A stretch of DNA of 64,000 nucleotides from positions 1 to 64,000 of the forward strand of contig JAPPJY010000091.1 of the NCBI GenBank assembly GCA_028874335.1, in the 5' to 3' direction. A program made the translations under genes and the position numbers. Below are positions 32,784 through 41,786 of the stretch, in pieces (the stretch's first letter is position 1; every line of letters begins with the position of its first letter). This DNA comes from Gemmatimonadota bacterium. GTDB lineage: Bacteria > Latescibacterota > UBA2968 > GCA-2709665. Under the pieces are notes generated by a model. The model was not told the origin of the DNA and did no database searches. It saw nothing but the letters and a program-made list of their open reading frames with translations.

Positions 32784-34583
32784 ATGCAAAACGGCATCGC
32801 CGTGCTGGACTTCGGGGGGCAATACGCCCACCTGATCGCAAACCGCATCCGCCGCCTGCAGGTCTGGTCGGAAGTCTTCCCACCCGACGCGGACACCACT
32901 GCGATCGACGGGTTTTCCGGCCTGATTCTGTCGGGGGGCCCAGCAAGCGTCTACGACCCGGATCAGCCGGCGTTCAATTCGGCGCACCTGAATTCCGGGC
33001 TGCCCGTACTTGGACTTTGTTACGGCCACCAGCTTCTGTGTCAGGAACTGGGCGGCGAGGTGGCGCGGGGGAGAATCCGTGAGTACGGTTCGGCGGAACT
33101 GCGGATTCAATCGGCGAACGGCCTGTTCGCGGGCATGGCGTCGCCCCTGGTCGTGTGGATGAGCCATGGCGACGTGGCCAGCCGCCTGCCGGCGGGGTTT
33201 GAGGTGCTGGGGACGACGGACGACTGCGCAACGGCCGCGGTCGGTGACGTTCGAAGGAATCTGTACGGACTGCAATTCCACCCCGAGGTCGCGCACACCG
33301 CCCGCGGAATGGACATACTGGATAATTTCCTGAATATCTGCGCCGCGCCGCGTACCTGGACCATGGCCGGTTACGCGGAAACGGCGAAGGAGGAGATCCG
33401 GGAGCAGGTGGGTGGGAAACGCGTGTTTCTTCTGGTTTCGGGCGGCGTGGACTCGAGCGTGGCCTTTGCGCTTTTCAACCGCGCGTTGGGACCGGAGCGC
33501 GTGCTGGGGTTGCACATCAACAACGGGTTCATGCGGAAGCGGGAGTCCGACCGCGTAGCGGACGCGCTTCGTGACGAAGGATTCGAAAACCTGATTGTGG
33601 AGGATGCGTCGGAGGATTTTTTGCTCAGCGTGGAGGGCATGGTGGAGCCGGAACAGAAACGGCTGGCCATCGGCCGGGCGTTTCTCGAAGTCAAGGACCG
33701 CGTCCTGGACCGGATGGGTCTGGATTCGGACGGCTGGCTGCTGGGGCAGGGCACGCTCTATCCGGATACCATCGAGTCGGGCGGTACGGAACACGCGGCG
33801 GTGATCAAGACGCACCACAACCGGGTGGACGTGGTGGAAGAGCTGATCGCCCGCGGCCTGGTCATCGAACCGCTGGCGCACCTCTACAAGGACGAAGTGC
33901 GCGAACTGGGCAATGCGCTCGGACTGCCGCCGCATCTGATCTGGCGCCAGCCGTTTCCCGGGCCCGGGTTGTCCGTGCGCTGCCTCTGCTCCCCTGGTGT
34001 CGGCGCGGACCCTCCGGACGGGGAGGCCGAGGAAGCTGCGCGCGATATTGCGGCTGGCGCCGGGCTCGGGCTCCGCGTGCTCCCGCTCCAGAGCGTAGGC
34101 GTCCAGGGCGACTTCCGCACCTATGCGCACCCCGCGGTTGTCTGGGGCGAGGCGGACTGGGCGGCATTGGAGGACGTTTCCACGCGCATTACGAATACGA
34201 TTTCCGAGATCAACCGGGTGGTCTACCTGCTGGCGCCATCGGCCCTTCCCGCGCTGAAATTGAAGAGGGCTTTTCTGACGCAATCCCGTCTGGACCTGCT
34301 CAGGGACGTGGACGCGCTCGCGATGGCGGCCCTGGAGCGGGAGGGCCTGTCAAGGACGGTGTCCCAGATGCCCACCGTGCTTATTCCATTGACATCCGAC
34401 GGTATCGCGGAAACCGTGGTCTTGAGGCCGGTGGAAACGCCGGACTTCATGACGGCGCGATTCAGCGCGCTGCCCTTCGATTTCGTGCGGAAACTCGCGC
34501 GAGAGGTTTTGAGCGTTGAGGGCGTCGAAACCGTGTTTTACGACGTAACCCACAAGCCGCCGGGTACGGTCGAGTGGGAGTAG
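32784..34583 (+). CDS. guaA: GMP synthase (glutamine-hydrolysing), long form
   Basis: A 599-residue enzyme that aminates XMP to GMP. The N-terminal class I glutamine amidotransferase domain has Cys79 in VLGLCYGHQLL, with His166 and Glu168 in QFHPEVA. The ATP pyrophosphatase domain has the P-loop LLVSGGVDSSVAFAL (about 216-230). The C-terminal dimerisation domain ends with FSALPFDFVRKL and KPPGTVEWE. Usual bacterial GuaA is about 510-525; the extra ~75 residues are inserted after PFPGPGLSVRCL, and resemble the longer eukaryote/spirochaete-type enzyme. Housekeeping purine synthesis gene. Start ATG has GGAG 8 nt upstream. Confidence 0.95.
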   Translation: MQNGIAVLDFGGQYAHLIANRIRRLQVWSEVFPPDADTTAIDGFSGLILSGGPASVYDPDQPAFNSAHLNSGLPVLGLCYGHQLLCQELGGEVARGRIREYGSAELRIQSANGLFAGMASPLVVWMSHGDVASRLPAGFEVLGTTDDCATAAVGDVRRNLYGLQFHPEVAHTARGMDILDNFLNICAAPRTWTMAGYAETAKEEIREQVGGKRVFLLVSGGVDSSVAFALFNRALGPERVLGLHINNGFMRKRESDRVADALRDEGFENLIVEDASEDFLLSVEGMVEPEQKRLAIGRAFLEVKDRVLDRMGLDSDGWLLGQGTLYPDTIESGGTEHAAVIKTHHNRVDVVEELIARGLVIEPLAHLYKDEVRELGNALGLPPHLIWRQPFPGPGLSVRCLCSPGVGADPPDGEAEEAARDIAAGAGLGLRVLPLQSVGVQGDFRTYAHPAVVWGEADWAALEDVSTRITNTISEINRVVYLLAPSALPALKLKRAFLTQSRLDLLRDVDALAMAALEREGLSRTVSQMPTVLIPLTSDGIAETVVLRPVETPDFMTARFSALPFDFVRKLAREVLSVEGVETVFYDVTHKPPGTVEWE

Positions 34584-34679
34584 GCCTTAATCCGAAAAAC
34601 GGCAACGGCGAAATTTACCACAAAAAGCACAAAAGGCACAGAAGGAATCAGCGCAAGAGCGGGACATCGAGGTCGTACA

Positions 34680-34797
34680 AATGGATGAAATTTCCTTTCA
34701 CGGCCAGTGACGGGGTGTATCCTGGTAATCCGCAGTTTAATCGCCTTTATCTACTTGCACATATACGAAATAACGTCACCGGAAAACGACGAATCCT
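34680..34797 (-). repeat. Dispersed repeat, copy 3 (inverted)
   Basis: Read on the minus strand this matches copies 1 and 2: gattcgtcgt near one end, ataaaggcgattaaactgcg, then gattaccaggatacacc, and cactggccgtgaa. It fills most of the guaA to DUF1761 gap. The adjoining plus-strand sequence 34615-34650 is A-rich (caaaaagcacaaaaggcaca) and looks like non-coding spacer. Confidence 0.7.
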
Positions 34798-34857
34798 GTT
34801 TAATTGCGGCCCGGTCCATCGTGATCAGGCAGTTCAACCCGATCCGGAGGAACAGAT

Positions 34858-35295
34858 ATGCATGAGGTCAATTATCTCGCGGTACTGGTTGCCGGCGTTG
34901 TCCCGATGATCGCAGGCGCCGTCTGGTACGGACCCTTGTTCGGAAAGCGCTGGCTCGGATACATGGAGACCACGGAGGAGGAGATTCGCAAGGACTTCAA
35001 CCCCCTCAAAACTTACGGCGTCAGTTTTCTTCTGGCGCTCCTCACTGCTTTCATCCTTGCGCAACTGCTTGCCGGAATGGGTGGGCCGCAGGAAGTCTCG
35101 ACGCTGCCGGGGAGCGGGGGAAGGGCGATGGCGGGCATCCATCTGGGATTGATGGCGCTGATCGCCTTCGTACTCCCGGTAGCGCACCAGTCGGTGGCCT
35201 TCGAGGGGCGGAAGGCGGGCCTGTTCTGGCTCAGCCTGGGGTACAACGGCGTTTCTCTTCTCGGACAGGGCCTGGTCATCGCGGCCTGGCGCTGA
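34858..35295 (+). CDS. DUF1761 family membrane protein
   Basis: A 145-residue protein with four predicted transmembrane helices. The first helix and loop VNYLAVLVAGVVPMIAGAVW followed by YGPLFGKRWLGYM are the signature of DUF1761, an uncharacterised family widely scattered in bacteria. Start ATG is preceded by GGAGGA at 7 nt. It converges with the VTT gene on the minus strand, 37 nt apart. Confidence 0.83.
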   Translation: MHEVNYLAVLVAGVVPMIAGAVWYGPLFGKRWLGYMETTEEEIRKDFNPLKTYGVSFLLALLTAFILAQLLAGMGGPQEVSTLPGSGGRAMAGIHLGLMALIAFVLPVAHQSVAFEGRKAGLFWLSLGYNGVSLLGQGLVIAAWR

Positions 35296-35332
35296 CGTGA
35301 TGGGACACACGGTTGGGCTGTAAGGGAAACGG

Positions 35333-36022
35333 TCAGTCGGAAGCGACGGCCGTTTTTTCGTCCAGGGCCAGACCGTCCAGCGCAAAATGATCGATCTGGA
35401 CGGACTGTTCGGCACGCCGGTGGCGCGCGGCGAACGCGGCCTTGACCCTCGAGCCGAGCAGCACGCAGATGAAGAAAACAGCGCCGCCGGCCAGCATGAG
35501 GTTGGTGAGATTCAGCAGATTTCCGATCAGTGCAAAGAGAAAATACCTCGGGAATCGCCCGAGAAAAACGGCGACGAGGTATCGCCAGAACGGGTAACCG
35601 CTTGCCGGACTGAGGATCCGGAAGATATAGAAGGGTATGAACGGAACCAGTGCAGCGAACCAGATTGCGAAAAAGGGCGCCTTCCTGAAATTGTGAACGG
35701 CGCCCTTGTAGACGTCGCTTTCGCGCGTCCGCTTGATTCTGGGGTTCCGAAAAGCGAAGTTGATGGCCCGGTAGTCCACGAAGCACGCGATCAGGGTGCC
35801 TGCAACGGCCGCTGCGGCCACCGCGAGAGGATGATAGGTGCGGCCAAGGAAGACCAGCGCGGGTTCGTGGGGGAAGGGTACGAAAGAGTTGGCGGGAATG
35901 CTGTAAAAGAAAAGAAGCGACAGGTTGCGATATTCGGGCAGCAGGAGCGCCGCTGCGCCCGCGAGTGCGAACAGGCCGGCCGATACGCCGAGGAACACCT
36001 TCCAACCTTTGCTCAATTGCAT
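35333..36022 (-). CDS. VTT/DedA-like membrane protein
   Basis: A 229-residue protein with about five membrane segments. The central part has the VTT/SNARE-associated pattern: PANSFVPFPHEPALVFLGR, a Gly-rich helix, and ALVPFIPFYIFRILSPASGYP followed by FLGRFPRYFLFA. DedA/VTT proteins are linked to membrane potential and to lipid (C55-P) flipping. The C-terminal tail (about 200-229) is basic then acidic. It has a strong promoter upstream at 36063-36091. Confidence 0.75.
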   Translation of the reverse strand: MQLSKGWKVFLGVSAGLFALAGAAALLLPEYRNLSLLFFYSIPANSFVPFPHEPALVFLGRTYHPLAVAAAAVAGTLIACFVDYRAINFAFRNPRIKRTRESDVYKGAVHNFRKAPFFAIWFAALVPFIPFYIFRILSPASGYPFWRYLVAVFLGRFPRYFLFALIGNLLNLTNLMLAGGAVFFICVLLGSRVKAAFAARHRRAEQSVQIDHFALDGLALDEKTAVASD

Positions 36023-36062
36023 AACCGTCAGACCCTTTTTCGGTGGGAAGTCCTGCTACGTC

Positions 36063-36091
36063 AATATAAGTGAATCTTGTAAAAGCGTCAA
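36063..36091 (-). promoter_or_regulatory. Sigma70-type promoter of the VTT gene
   Basis: On the minus strand: TTGACG at 36091-36086, a 17-nt spacer and TATATT at 36068-36063. Transcription would start about 30 nt before the ATG at 36022. Confidence 0.6.
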
Positions 36092-36165
36092 CGTGTTTTC
36101 AGTTGACATTCTGAATATCGCCGATACGCAGTTCCCTTGTCGACTCCGCAGGGGGCAGACGGTTC

Positions 36166-37518
36166 CTAAAATGTACTCTCCGGGGTTGTATCAGGGCACC
36201 AGCGGGCCGTTGTCAACGCGGGGATGAGCGCATTCAATGCCGCCGGTGTCCCGATTCGTCTGAGCGCCTCGGCGGCGTTCCCACGCGCGTATCGATTGGC
36301 ATCCGACAGCCCGTCACTCAGTTCCGGAACGGCGGATTCGGCTGCCGGACCCAGTTTGGCCAGAGCCAGCGCTGCGGTGCGGCGCACGTCGCCGTCGCCG
36401 TCCTTCATCTGCTCTTTCAGTCCCGATACCACGGCCGGCTCCGCCAGTGCGATATTGCCGAGGGCTTCGGCCGACCACCGGCGGACCTCGAGATCTTCGT
36501 GTTCCAGGGCGTCGACCAGCCGCGGGACGGCCTCTTCTGCGCCTCCGCCGATATCCGCCAGGATCTGGACGGCCTGGGCAGCGTCGTGTCCCAGCCTTTC
36601 GACCAGGCCAGGAACCGCCGGCGCGCCGATGGCGCTGAGGCCGTAGGCCGCGTTTCGGCGCACGGATTCGGACTCGTCGTCCAGAAAATTCGAAAGCGTG
36701 GGAATGGCGGGGGTCCCTATCCCGGCTAGACGGTAGGCGGCGTTCAGGGCCGTGTTCTCATGCTCGTCGTCCAGCTCCCGCGCGACGTCCGCCACCGACG
36801 CGTTCAGGCCGTTCGCGGACGGACGTCCCCGGTGCCAGTCCCAGAGGTGGTTCCACAGCAGCGTGCGGTCGTTTGAGTGCTTCCAGCCATCGTGCGCGGG
36901 AGCCCCGTTCGCGACATGCCGCCAACTCGGTGCATCCGGTTCCTGCATCCGGGTAAAGAGGAATTTCATCATATAGCGGGGTCCGTCGCAGGAATTCGGC
37001 ATGGCCCGGTGCCAGAGGTCGTAATGTACGATGGTGACGTCGCCCGCGTCCCCGCAAAGAGGCAGTTCTTCGTTCGCATCGGCGTCAAAGGTGTTGTTAT
37101 AGTGGCTGCCGGGCACCACGCCGGTGGGACCCAGGCTTATCGGCGTGGGCTGGGGGTAATAGAACGCCATGGCCCACCTCGTGTGATGGTGCCGCCGGTT
37201 CCAGCCGTCCATATGCATCCGCTGCCCGGTGCTCCCCGGCGGGTTGGCGTGACAGTGGCGGTGGGGATGCATGTAGTAGTTGGCGCCCAGGAGGCCGGTG
37301 AGCGCGCCGACGACATTCGGGTCCTGGAAGACCATCCGGATTTCCGGAAGCCTGGGCAGAAGGTTGTTCCCGGGATTTCCCTCTTTTCTGAATATATCGT
37401 CGGTGCGTTGGAAGATGCCGGCATGAAATTCCGCGGGAAGCTCCGTCTTGACGGAAATAAACCCGTTGACGACGTAAGACCGCATCTGTTCATCGGTTAG
37501 CAGCTTGATTTCTTGCAT
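36166..37518 (-). CDS. Phytanoyl-CoA dioxygenase domain fused to HEAT repeats
   Basis: A 450-residue fusion. The N-terminal half (1 to about 235) is a PhyH-type Fe(II)/2-oxoglutarate dioxygenase with HMDGWNRRHHH (His102, Asp104), PTGVVPGSHYNN and distal His170 in HYDLWHRAMPNS. The C-terminal half (about 245-450) consists of at least five HEAT/PBS-type helical repeats such as ESVRRNAAYGLSAIGAPAVP and DGDVRRTAALALAKLGPAAE. HEAT repeats bind proteins or nucleic acids, so the oxygenase may act on or be recruited to a macromolecular partner. Start ATG 37518 follows GAGAGG. It is 22 nt downstream of the enolase-superfamily gene in one operon. Confidence 0.85.
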   Translation of the reverse strand: MQEIKLLTDEQMRSYVVNGFISVKTELPAEFHAGIFQRTDDIFRKEGNPGNNLLPRLPEIRMVFQDPNVVGALTGLLGANYYMHPHRHCHANPPGSTGQRMHMDGWNRRHHHTRWAMAFYYPQPTPISLGPTGVVPGSHYNNTFDADANEELPLCGDAGDVTIVHYDLWHRAMPNSCDGPRYMMKFLFTRMQEPDAPSWRHVANGAPAHDGWKHSNDRTLLWNHLWDWHRGRPSANGLNASVADVARELDDEHENTALNAAYRLAGIGTPAIPTLSNFLDDESESVRRNAAYGLSAIGAPAVPGLVERLGHDAAQAVQILADIGGGAEEAVPRLVDALEHEDLEVRRWSAEALGNIALAEPAVVSGLKEQMKDGDGDVRRTAALALAKLGPAAESAVPELSDGLSDANRYARGNAAEALRRIGTPAALNALIPALTTARWCPDTTPESTF

Positions 37519-37540
37519 GGGAGTGCCTCTCTCGCGGACG

Positions 37541-38728
37541 TCACGCCCGGCGACGCCCGGGTTGCCGGGCGTGCGCCAGCAGGGCTTCTTCCACGACATC
37601 CGTGCCCCAACCCGGCCCGTCGGGAATGGCCATGCGTCCGTCGACGATTGTTGGCGGATTCGTGACGAGGTCGTCTTTCCAGGGTACGTCGTCGATGTCG
37701 ATTTCCATGATGCGGACGTTGGGAAGCACGCCGCAAAGGCTCGCGCTGATGAACGACGCGAGGTGACTGTAGTAGTTGTGCGGGGCGACGTTCAATTGAT
37801 AGGCTTCAGCGAGGTCTCCGATCTTCCTGGACTGCGAAAAGCCGTTCCAGGGTACGTCAACCATATACACGTCGGCCGCCTGGCGTTTAAAATAGGGAAT
37901 GTATCCACGCATGTGAAACAGATTCTCGCCGGTGCAGATGGGCGTGGCCGTGGACTGTCTGATCGCAAGGATGGCATCCGGGTCGTACATGTCGATTTCA
38001 AGCCAGAGCAGGTTGAAGGGTTCCAGAATTCTCGCGATTCGCCTGCAGGCCTCCGGCTTGAAGTTGAAATTGAGGTCGAGGTTGATGTCGACGTCGGGTC
38101 CCACGGCTTCACGGAAAGTACCCACCAGAGTCTCGATATGCGACAGGAGCCGATTCGATATGGCCTGGTCGGTCGTACCGGGTCCGCCCGCAAAGCCCGG
38201 AAAGTAGACGGACCCGGGATCGCCGGGCATCAGAATGTTGGTTTTGAGCGCCGTAAAGCCTTTCCGCGCCACCTCCCGGCCCAGCGCGGCAACGTCGTCC
38301 AGATTGCGCAAGGGCGGGGTCCCGATGAGTTCGTGCGCCCGGATCCTGCTGGTGCCGCAGTGCGACCAGTACAGCCGGACGTCTTCCCGCGTGGGCCCGC
38401 CGAACAGTTCCACAACGGAAATGCCGAGGGCCCGCGCCTTGATGTCCACCAGGGCCAGTTCGATACCCGCGATGGCTTTCATGGTCGCGCCGTCCGGACT
38501 CTGACGGCTTTGTCTGACCATATCCTGGTACCGCATTTCGAACGGGCGCGGGTCCCTGCCGATCAGCACGTCCTTGAAATCTTCAATAGCGCCTGCGACG
38601 CTCAAAGGCATCTTGTCGTCGCTGCATTCGCCCCAGCCCGTGACGCCGGCGTCGGTTTCCACCTTGACAAACAGCCAGGTACGCCAGCCCGCGTCCACGT
38701 GGAACGTCCGGACATCCGTGATGCGCAT
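37541..38728 (-). CDS. Mandelate racemase/muconate lactonizing (enolase superfamily) enzyme
   Basis: A 395-residue enolase-superfamily acid-sugar dehydratase or racemase. The capping domain opens MRITDVRTFHVDAGWRTWLF; the barrel has ALKTNI (Lys region), metal ligands in DINLDLNF, LLWLEIDMYD and PICTGENLF, and a His in NVAPHNYYSH. The substrate is probably an acid sugar. Its partner gene is the PhyH-HEAT fusion 22 nt downstream. The enzyme family is certain; substrate specificity is not. Confidence 0.88.
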   Translation of the reverse strand: MRITDVRTFHVDAGWRTWLFVKVETDAGVTGWGECSDDKMPLSVAGAIEDFKDVLIGRDPRPFEMRYQDMVRQSRQSPDGATMKAIAGIELALVDIKARALGISVVELFGGPTREDVRLYWSHCGTSRIRAHELIGTPPLRNLDDVAALGREVARKGFTALKTNILMPGDPGSVYFPGFAGGPGTTDQAISNRLLSHIETLVGTFREAVGPDVDINLDLNFNFKPEACRRIARILEPFNLLWLEIDMYDPDAILAIRQSTATPICTGENLFHMRGYIPYFKRQAADVYMVDVPWNGFSQSRKIGDLAEAYQLNVAPHNYYSHLASFISASLCGVLPNVRIMEIDIDDVPWKDDLVTNPPTIVDGRMAIPDGPGWGTDVVEEALLAHARQPGRRRA

Positions 38729-38784
38729 TGAATCTTCTCTCCCCGGCCGCCGGCCGGGCAGCCGTTATAATATCAGAACAAAGA

Positions 38785-38812
38785 AACAGGGGGCGCGTGC
38801 CTGCCCCCTGTT
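38785..38812 (-). terminator. Rho-independent terminator of glnA
   Basis: A perfect 10-bp stem AACAGGGGGC/GCCCCCTGTT with an 8-nt loop. Read on the minus strand the stem is followed by a T-rich tail (TCTTTGTTC). It lies between the glnA stop (38843) and the enolase-family gene. Confidence 0.75.
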
Positions 38813-38842
38813 CGTATCGTGCGAGTATCGTGCCGTTCCGGA

Positions 38843-40261
38843 TCAGGCGTCGAAATACAGCGCGAATTCGTAGGGATGCGGCCTCAGTCGCATCTCGTCG
38901 ATTTCGTTTTTGCGCTTGTAGTCAATCCAGCTGTCGACCACGTCTCTGGTGAAGACGTCTCCCTCGAGAAGGAAATCGTGATCGGCTTCGAGGGCGTTGA
39001 TGGCTTCCTCCAGGGATCCGCACGTCTGGGGGACTCTGGCCATGTCTTCCGGTTCCAGTTCATAGAGGTCCATGTCCAGCGGTTCGCCCGGGTCGATCCG
39101 GTTCCGGATGCCATCCAGTCCGGCCATGAGCATGGCCGCAAAGGCCAGGTAGGGGTTGCAGGACGGGTCCGGGCAACGGAACTCCATCCGCTTGGCCTTG
39201 GGACTGGGAGAATACATCGGGATCCGGACGCACGCGCTGCGGTTGCGCTTGGAGTAGGCCAGGTTGACCGGGGCTTCGTATCCGGGCACCAGGCGTTTGT
39301 AGGAGTTGGTGGTCGGCGCGACGAATGCCAGTAACGCGTTTGCATGCTTGAGGATTCCGCCGATGTAGTGCAGCGCCATGTCGCTGAGTCCGGCGTATTC
39401 TGAACCGGCGAAAAGGGGTTCGCCGTCTTTCCACAGGCTCTGGTGTACGTGCATTCCGGTACCGTTGTCCTGAAAGAGCGGCTTGGGCATGAACGTGGCG
39501 GTCCGGCCGTGTTTCCGCGCGGTGTTTTTGACGATGTACTTGTAGAGGATCAGCTTGTCGGCGCACGACAGCAACGGAGCGAATCTGAAGTCGATCTCCG
39601 CCTGGCCGCCGGTCGCCACCTCGTGGTGGTGGGCTTCCACCTCGATGCCGCAGTTGATCATGTGCAGGACCATCTCACTCCGGATATCCTGAAGGCTGTC
39701 GGTGGGCGGTACCGGGAAGTACCCCTCCTTGTACCGGGGCTTGTAGCCCAGGTTCGGCTGCTCGTCACGGCCGGTATTCCAGCGTCCTTCGACCGAATCG
39801 ACGTAATAGTAGCCCGTATTGTTCGTCTGGTCGAAGCGGATATCGTCGAAGACGAAGAATTCCGCCTCCGGCCCGAAAGTGGCCTCGTCCGCAATGCCGG
39901 TTTCCCTGAGATAGACCTCGGCCCTTCGCGCCACGGTCCGCGGATCGCGCGTGTATTGACCTCTCGTGATCGGATCCTGGATCTCGCAGAATAACGCGAG
40001 CGTGGGGATCTCGAGGAAAGGATCGACAAAAGCCGTATCGGCTTCGGGCATGACAAGGAGGTCGCTTTCATGGATGGATTGCCAGCCGCGCATGCTGGAG
40101 CCGTCGAAGCCGAGGCCGTCCTCAAAGGTGTCTTCCTCGACTTCCTCGGCCGGCACCGAAAAGTGCTGCCAGAGCCCCGGATAGTCCGTAAAGCGGAAAT
40201 CCACGATTTTTACGTTGTTTTCCTTGATCATGTCAAGGACGTCTTGAGGCGTCTTGCCCAT
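38843..40261 (-). CDS. glnA: Glutamine synthetase type I
   Basis: A 472-residue ATP-dependent ammonia-assimilating enzyme. It matches GSI from the N-terminal beta-grasp ([30 protein letters not shown]) to the catalytic domain ([62 protein letters not shown]). The sequence [10 protein letters not shown] near the C-terminus corresponds to the adenylylated Tyr region of GSI-beta, so control by GlnE-type adenylylation is possible. Length is typical (about 470). Start ATG 40261 has AAAGGAG 8 nt upstream. The gene is monocistronic, with its own terminator. Confidence 0.96.
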   Translation of the reverse strand: MGKTPQDVLDMIKENNVKIVDFRFTDYPGLWQHFSVPAEEVEEDTFEDGLGFDGSSMRGWQSIHESDLLVMPEADTAFVDPFLEIPTLALFCEIQDPITRGQYTRDPRTVARRAEVYLRETGIADEATFGPEAEFFVFDDIRFDQTNNTGYYYVDSVEGRWNTGRDEQPNLGYKPRYKEGYFPVPPTDSLQDIRSEMVLHMINCGIEVEAHHHEVATGGQAEIDFRFAPLLSCADKLILYKYIVKNTARKHGRTATFMPKPLFQDNGTGMHVHQSLWKDGEPLFAGSEYAGLSDMALHYIGGILKHANALLAFVAPTTNSYKRLVPGYEAPVNLAYSKRNRSACVRIPMYSPSPKAKRMEFRCPDPSCNPYLAFAAMLMAGLDGIRNRIDPGEPLDMDLYELEPEDMARVPQTCGSLEEAINALEADHDFLLEGDVFTRDVVDSWIDYKRKNEIDEMRLRPHPYEFALYFDA

Positions 40262-40497
40262 GCCGCGGCTCCTTTCGCGTGTGAGTCGTTGTATCGTTTC
40301 CATATATGCCAGGACGAATCCGGAACGGCGCAAATATACGGGCCATTTATTTCGTACAGATTGCAATTATGTTAAATATACGTTAATAGCGGTTGCCGCA
40401 CGGTGTGAGGCAAATGCACGTACGGAGCGATATCAAAGTGTCTCTTTACCGGTGCGGCGACGGGGATTGCAGTCGTTCCGGTTCTGCGGCAAAAGGC
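40262..40497. other. AT-rich divergent upstream region of glnA
   Basis: No gene is supported. The part at about 40355-40390 is AT-rich (cagattgcaattatgttaaa) and probably holds the glnA promoter, but I see no clean -35/-10 pair on the minus strand. The hrcA promoter follows on the plus strand. Confidence 0.4.
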
Positions 40498-40563
40498 TTG
40501 ACAATGCAATTGCATTCGTTTATCATTTCTTGGAATATCCAGACTGCCGGGTTTCGAAACCCG
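40498..40563 (+). promoter_or_regulatory. Promoter and palindromic operators of hrcA-grpE-dnaJ
   Basis: TTGACA (40498-40503), a 17-nt spacer and TATCAT (40521-40526). The spacer holds the perfect palindrome ATGCAATTGCAT (40504-40515), and a second perfect 16-bp palindrome CGGGTTTCGAAACCCG lies at 40548-40563, just past the expected start site. Neither resembles the CIRCE element bound by HrcA (TTAGCACTC-N9-GAGTGCTAA), which I do not find here. The leader from the start site to hrcA is about 200 nt. Confidence 0.7.
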
Positions 40564-40731
40564 ATAAAGCCCCCGCCATCCGGGTGGCGTTGTCGTACCG
40601 TATACTAATGAACGCCGCCTTTCAGGTTGTCCTCTCTCCCTTGGAAAAAATCACCTTAGATCATCTGTCACTCAGCGGGCATCTCCTCCGGCCCTGCGGT
40701 CATCTACTGACGCCAGGAGAAGGTGGGTCGT

Positions 40732-41763
40732 ATGTTGCAGTTACAACAGCGTGAAGCGGCGATTTTGAATATCCTCATCAGCCGGCATATCAATACCGGA
40801 GAGCCCGTCGGATCCCGCGCCATCGCCAGGTCCGGGCTGGGTCTCAGTTCCGCCACGGTACGCAATTCCATGGCAGACCTGGAGGAGAAGGGACTGCTCA
40901 CCCATCCGCACACGTCGGCCGGCCGCGTGCCCACGGACAAAGGTTACCGCTATTACGTGGACAAAGTGATGCCCAGGCAGACAATCCAGGAGGAAGAGCG
41001 TGATCGGATCCGCGAGCGGGTAAGGGCATACGTCCGCGAGGGGGATATCGAGGCCTTGCTGGAGCAGATGTCCAGATTGATCGCCGATCTCTCGATGAAC
41101 CTGGGAATGGTCCTCTCGCCGAGGTTCGAACGGGGCATATTCGACCGGCTGGAAATGGTCCATCTGTCTGAAGGCAGGCTGCTGCTGGTGCTTGCAATCA
41201 AGTCGGGGCTGGTGAAGACGATGGTCATGGAGGTGGATTCGGCCATTTCGCCCGGCGAACTGGATGAGACGTCGCGGGCGGTAAACGAACGGCTTTCCGG
41301 TCTCAGCGTGGCGGAGATCCGGGATTCGGTGGCGGAGCGGCTCCGGGAGGTCTCAGGCGGGTCTCCCAGACTTCTGCGTGTGCTGTGCGACAGCGCGTCG
41401 AACCTTTTCCGGTTTCAGAGCGGGATGGATCTGCATTTCGGAGGCGCCGGCAACTTTATCATGCAGCCGGAGTTCAACCGCAAGAAAGACGACCTCGCCG
41501 CCCTGATGGAGCTGCTCGAAGCCCGGGAACCAATGATTACGATTCTGGACGAACGGACCGAACACGAAGGGATTTCCGTGACGATCGGCGCCGAAAACGG
41601 TCCGCCGCAACTTCAAGGCTGCAGCGTGCTCACGTCGCGCTACCGCGTTGGCGCCATTTCCGGGGTCATCGGGCTGATCGGACCCACCCGCATTCCCTAT
41701 GCGAGGCTCATTCCCCTCACCCGCTATATGGCGACGCTGGCGGAGGAAATGCTGGATCACTAG
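40732..41763 (+). CDS. hrcA: Heat-inducible transcription repressor HrcA
   Basis: A 343-residue repressor. The N-terminal winged helix has REAAILNILISRHINTGEPV, GSRAIARSGLGLSSATVRNS and the HrcA hallmark LTHPHTSAGRVPTDKGYRYYV. The C-terminal GAF-like domain contains FLQPEF-like NFIMQPEFNRKKDD and SVTIGAENGPPQLQGCSVLT (read in pieces). HrcA normally represses groESL and dnaK operons through CIRCE; here it heads hrcA-grpE-dnaJ. ATG 40732 has AGGAGAAGG 8 nt upstream; GTG 40723 is a less likely start. grpE follows after 23 nt. Confidence 0.95.
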   Translation: MLQLQQREAAILNILISRHINTGEPVGSRAIARSGLGLSSATVRNSMADLEEKGLLTHPHTSAGRVPTDKGYRYYVDKVMPRQTIQEEERDRIRERVRAYVREGDIEALLEQMSRLIADLSMNLGMVLSPRFERGIFDRLEMVHLSEGRLLLVLAIKSGLVKTMVMEVDSAISPGELDETSRAVNERLSGLSVAEIRDSVAERLREVSGGSPRLLRVLCDSASNLFRFQSGMDLHFGGAGNFIMQPEFNRKKDDLAALMELLEAREPMITILDERTEHEGISVTIGAENGPPQLQGCSVLTSRYRVGAISGVIGLIGPTRIPYARLIPLTRYMATLAEEMLDH

Positions 41764-41786
41764 CGAAGGAGGTTGCTCGCTCGAAT

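Noticed and set aside
32727-34283. 518-codon minus-strand frame opposite guaA
   Set aside because: Rich in Arg, His and Val from complementary codons; no domain; guaA is certain on the other strand.
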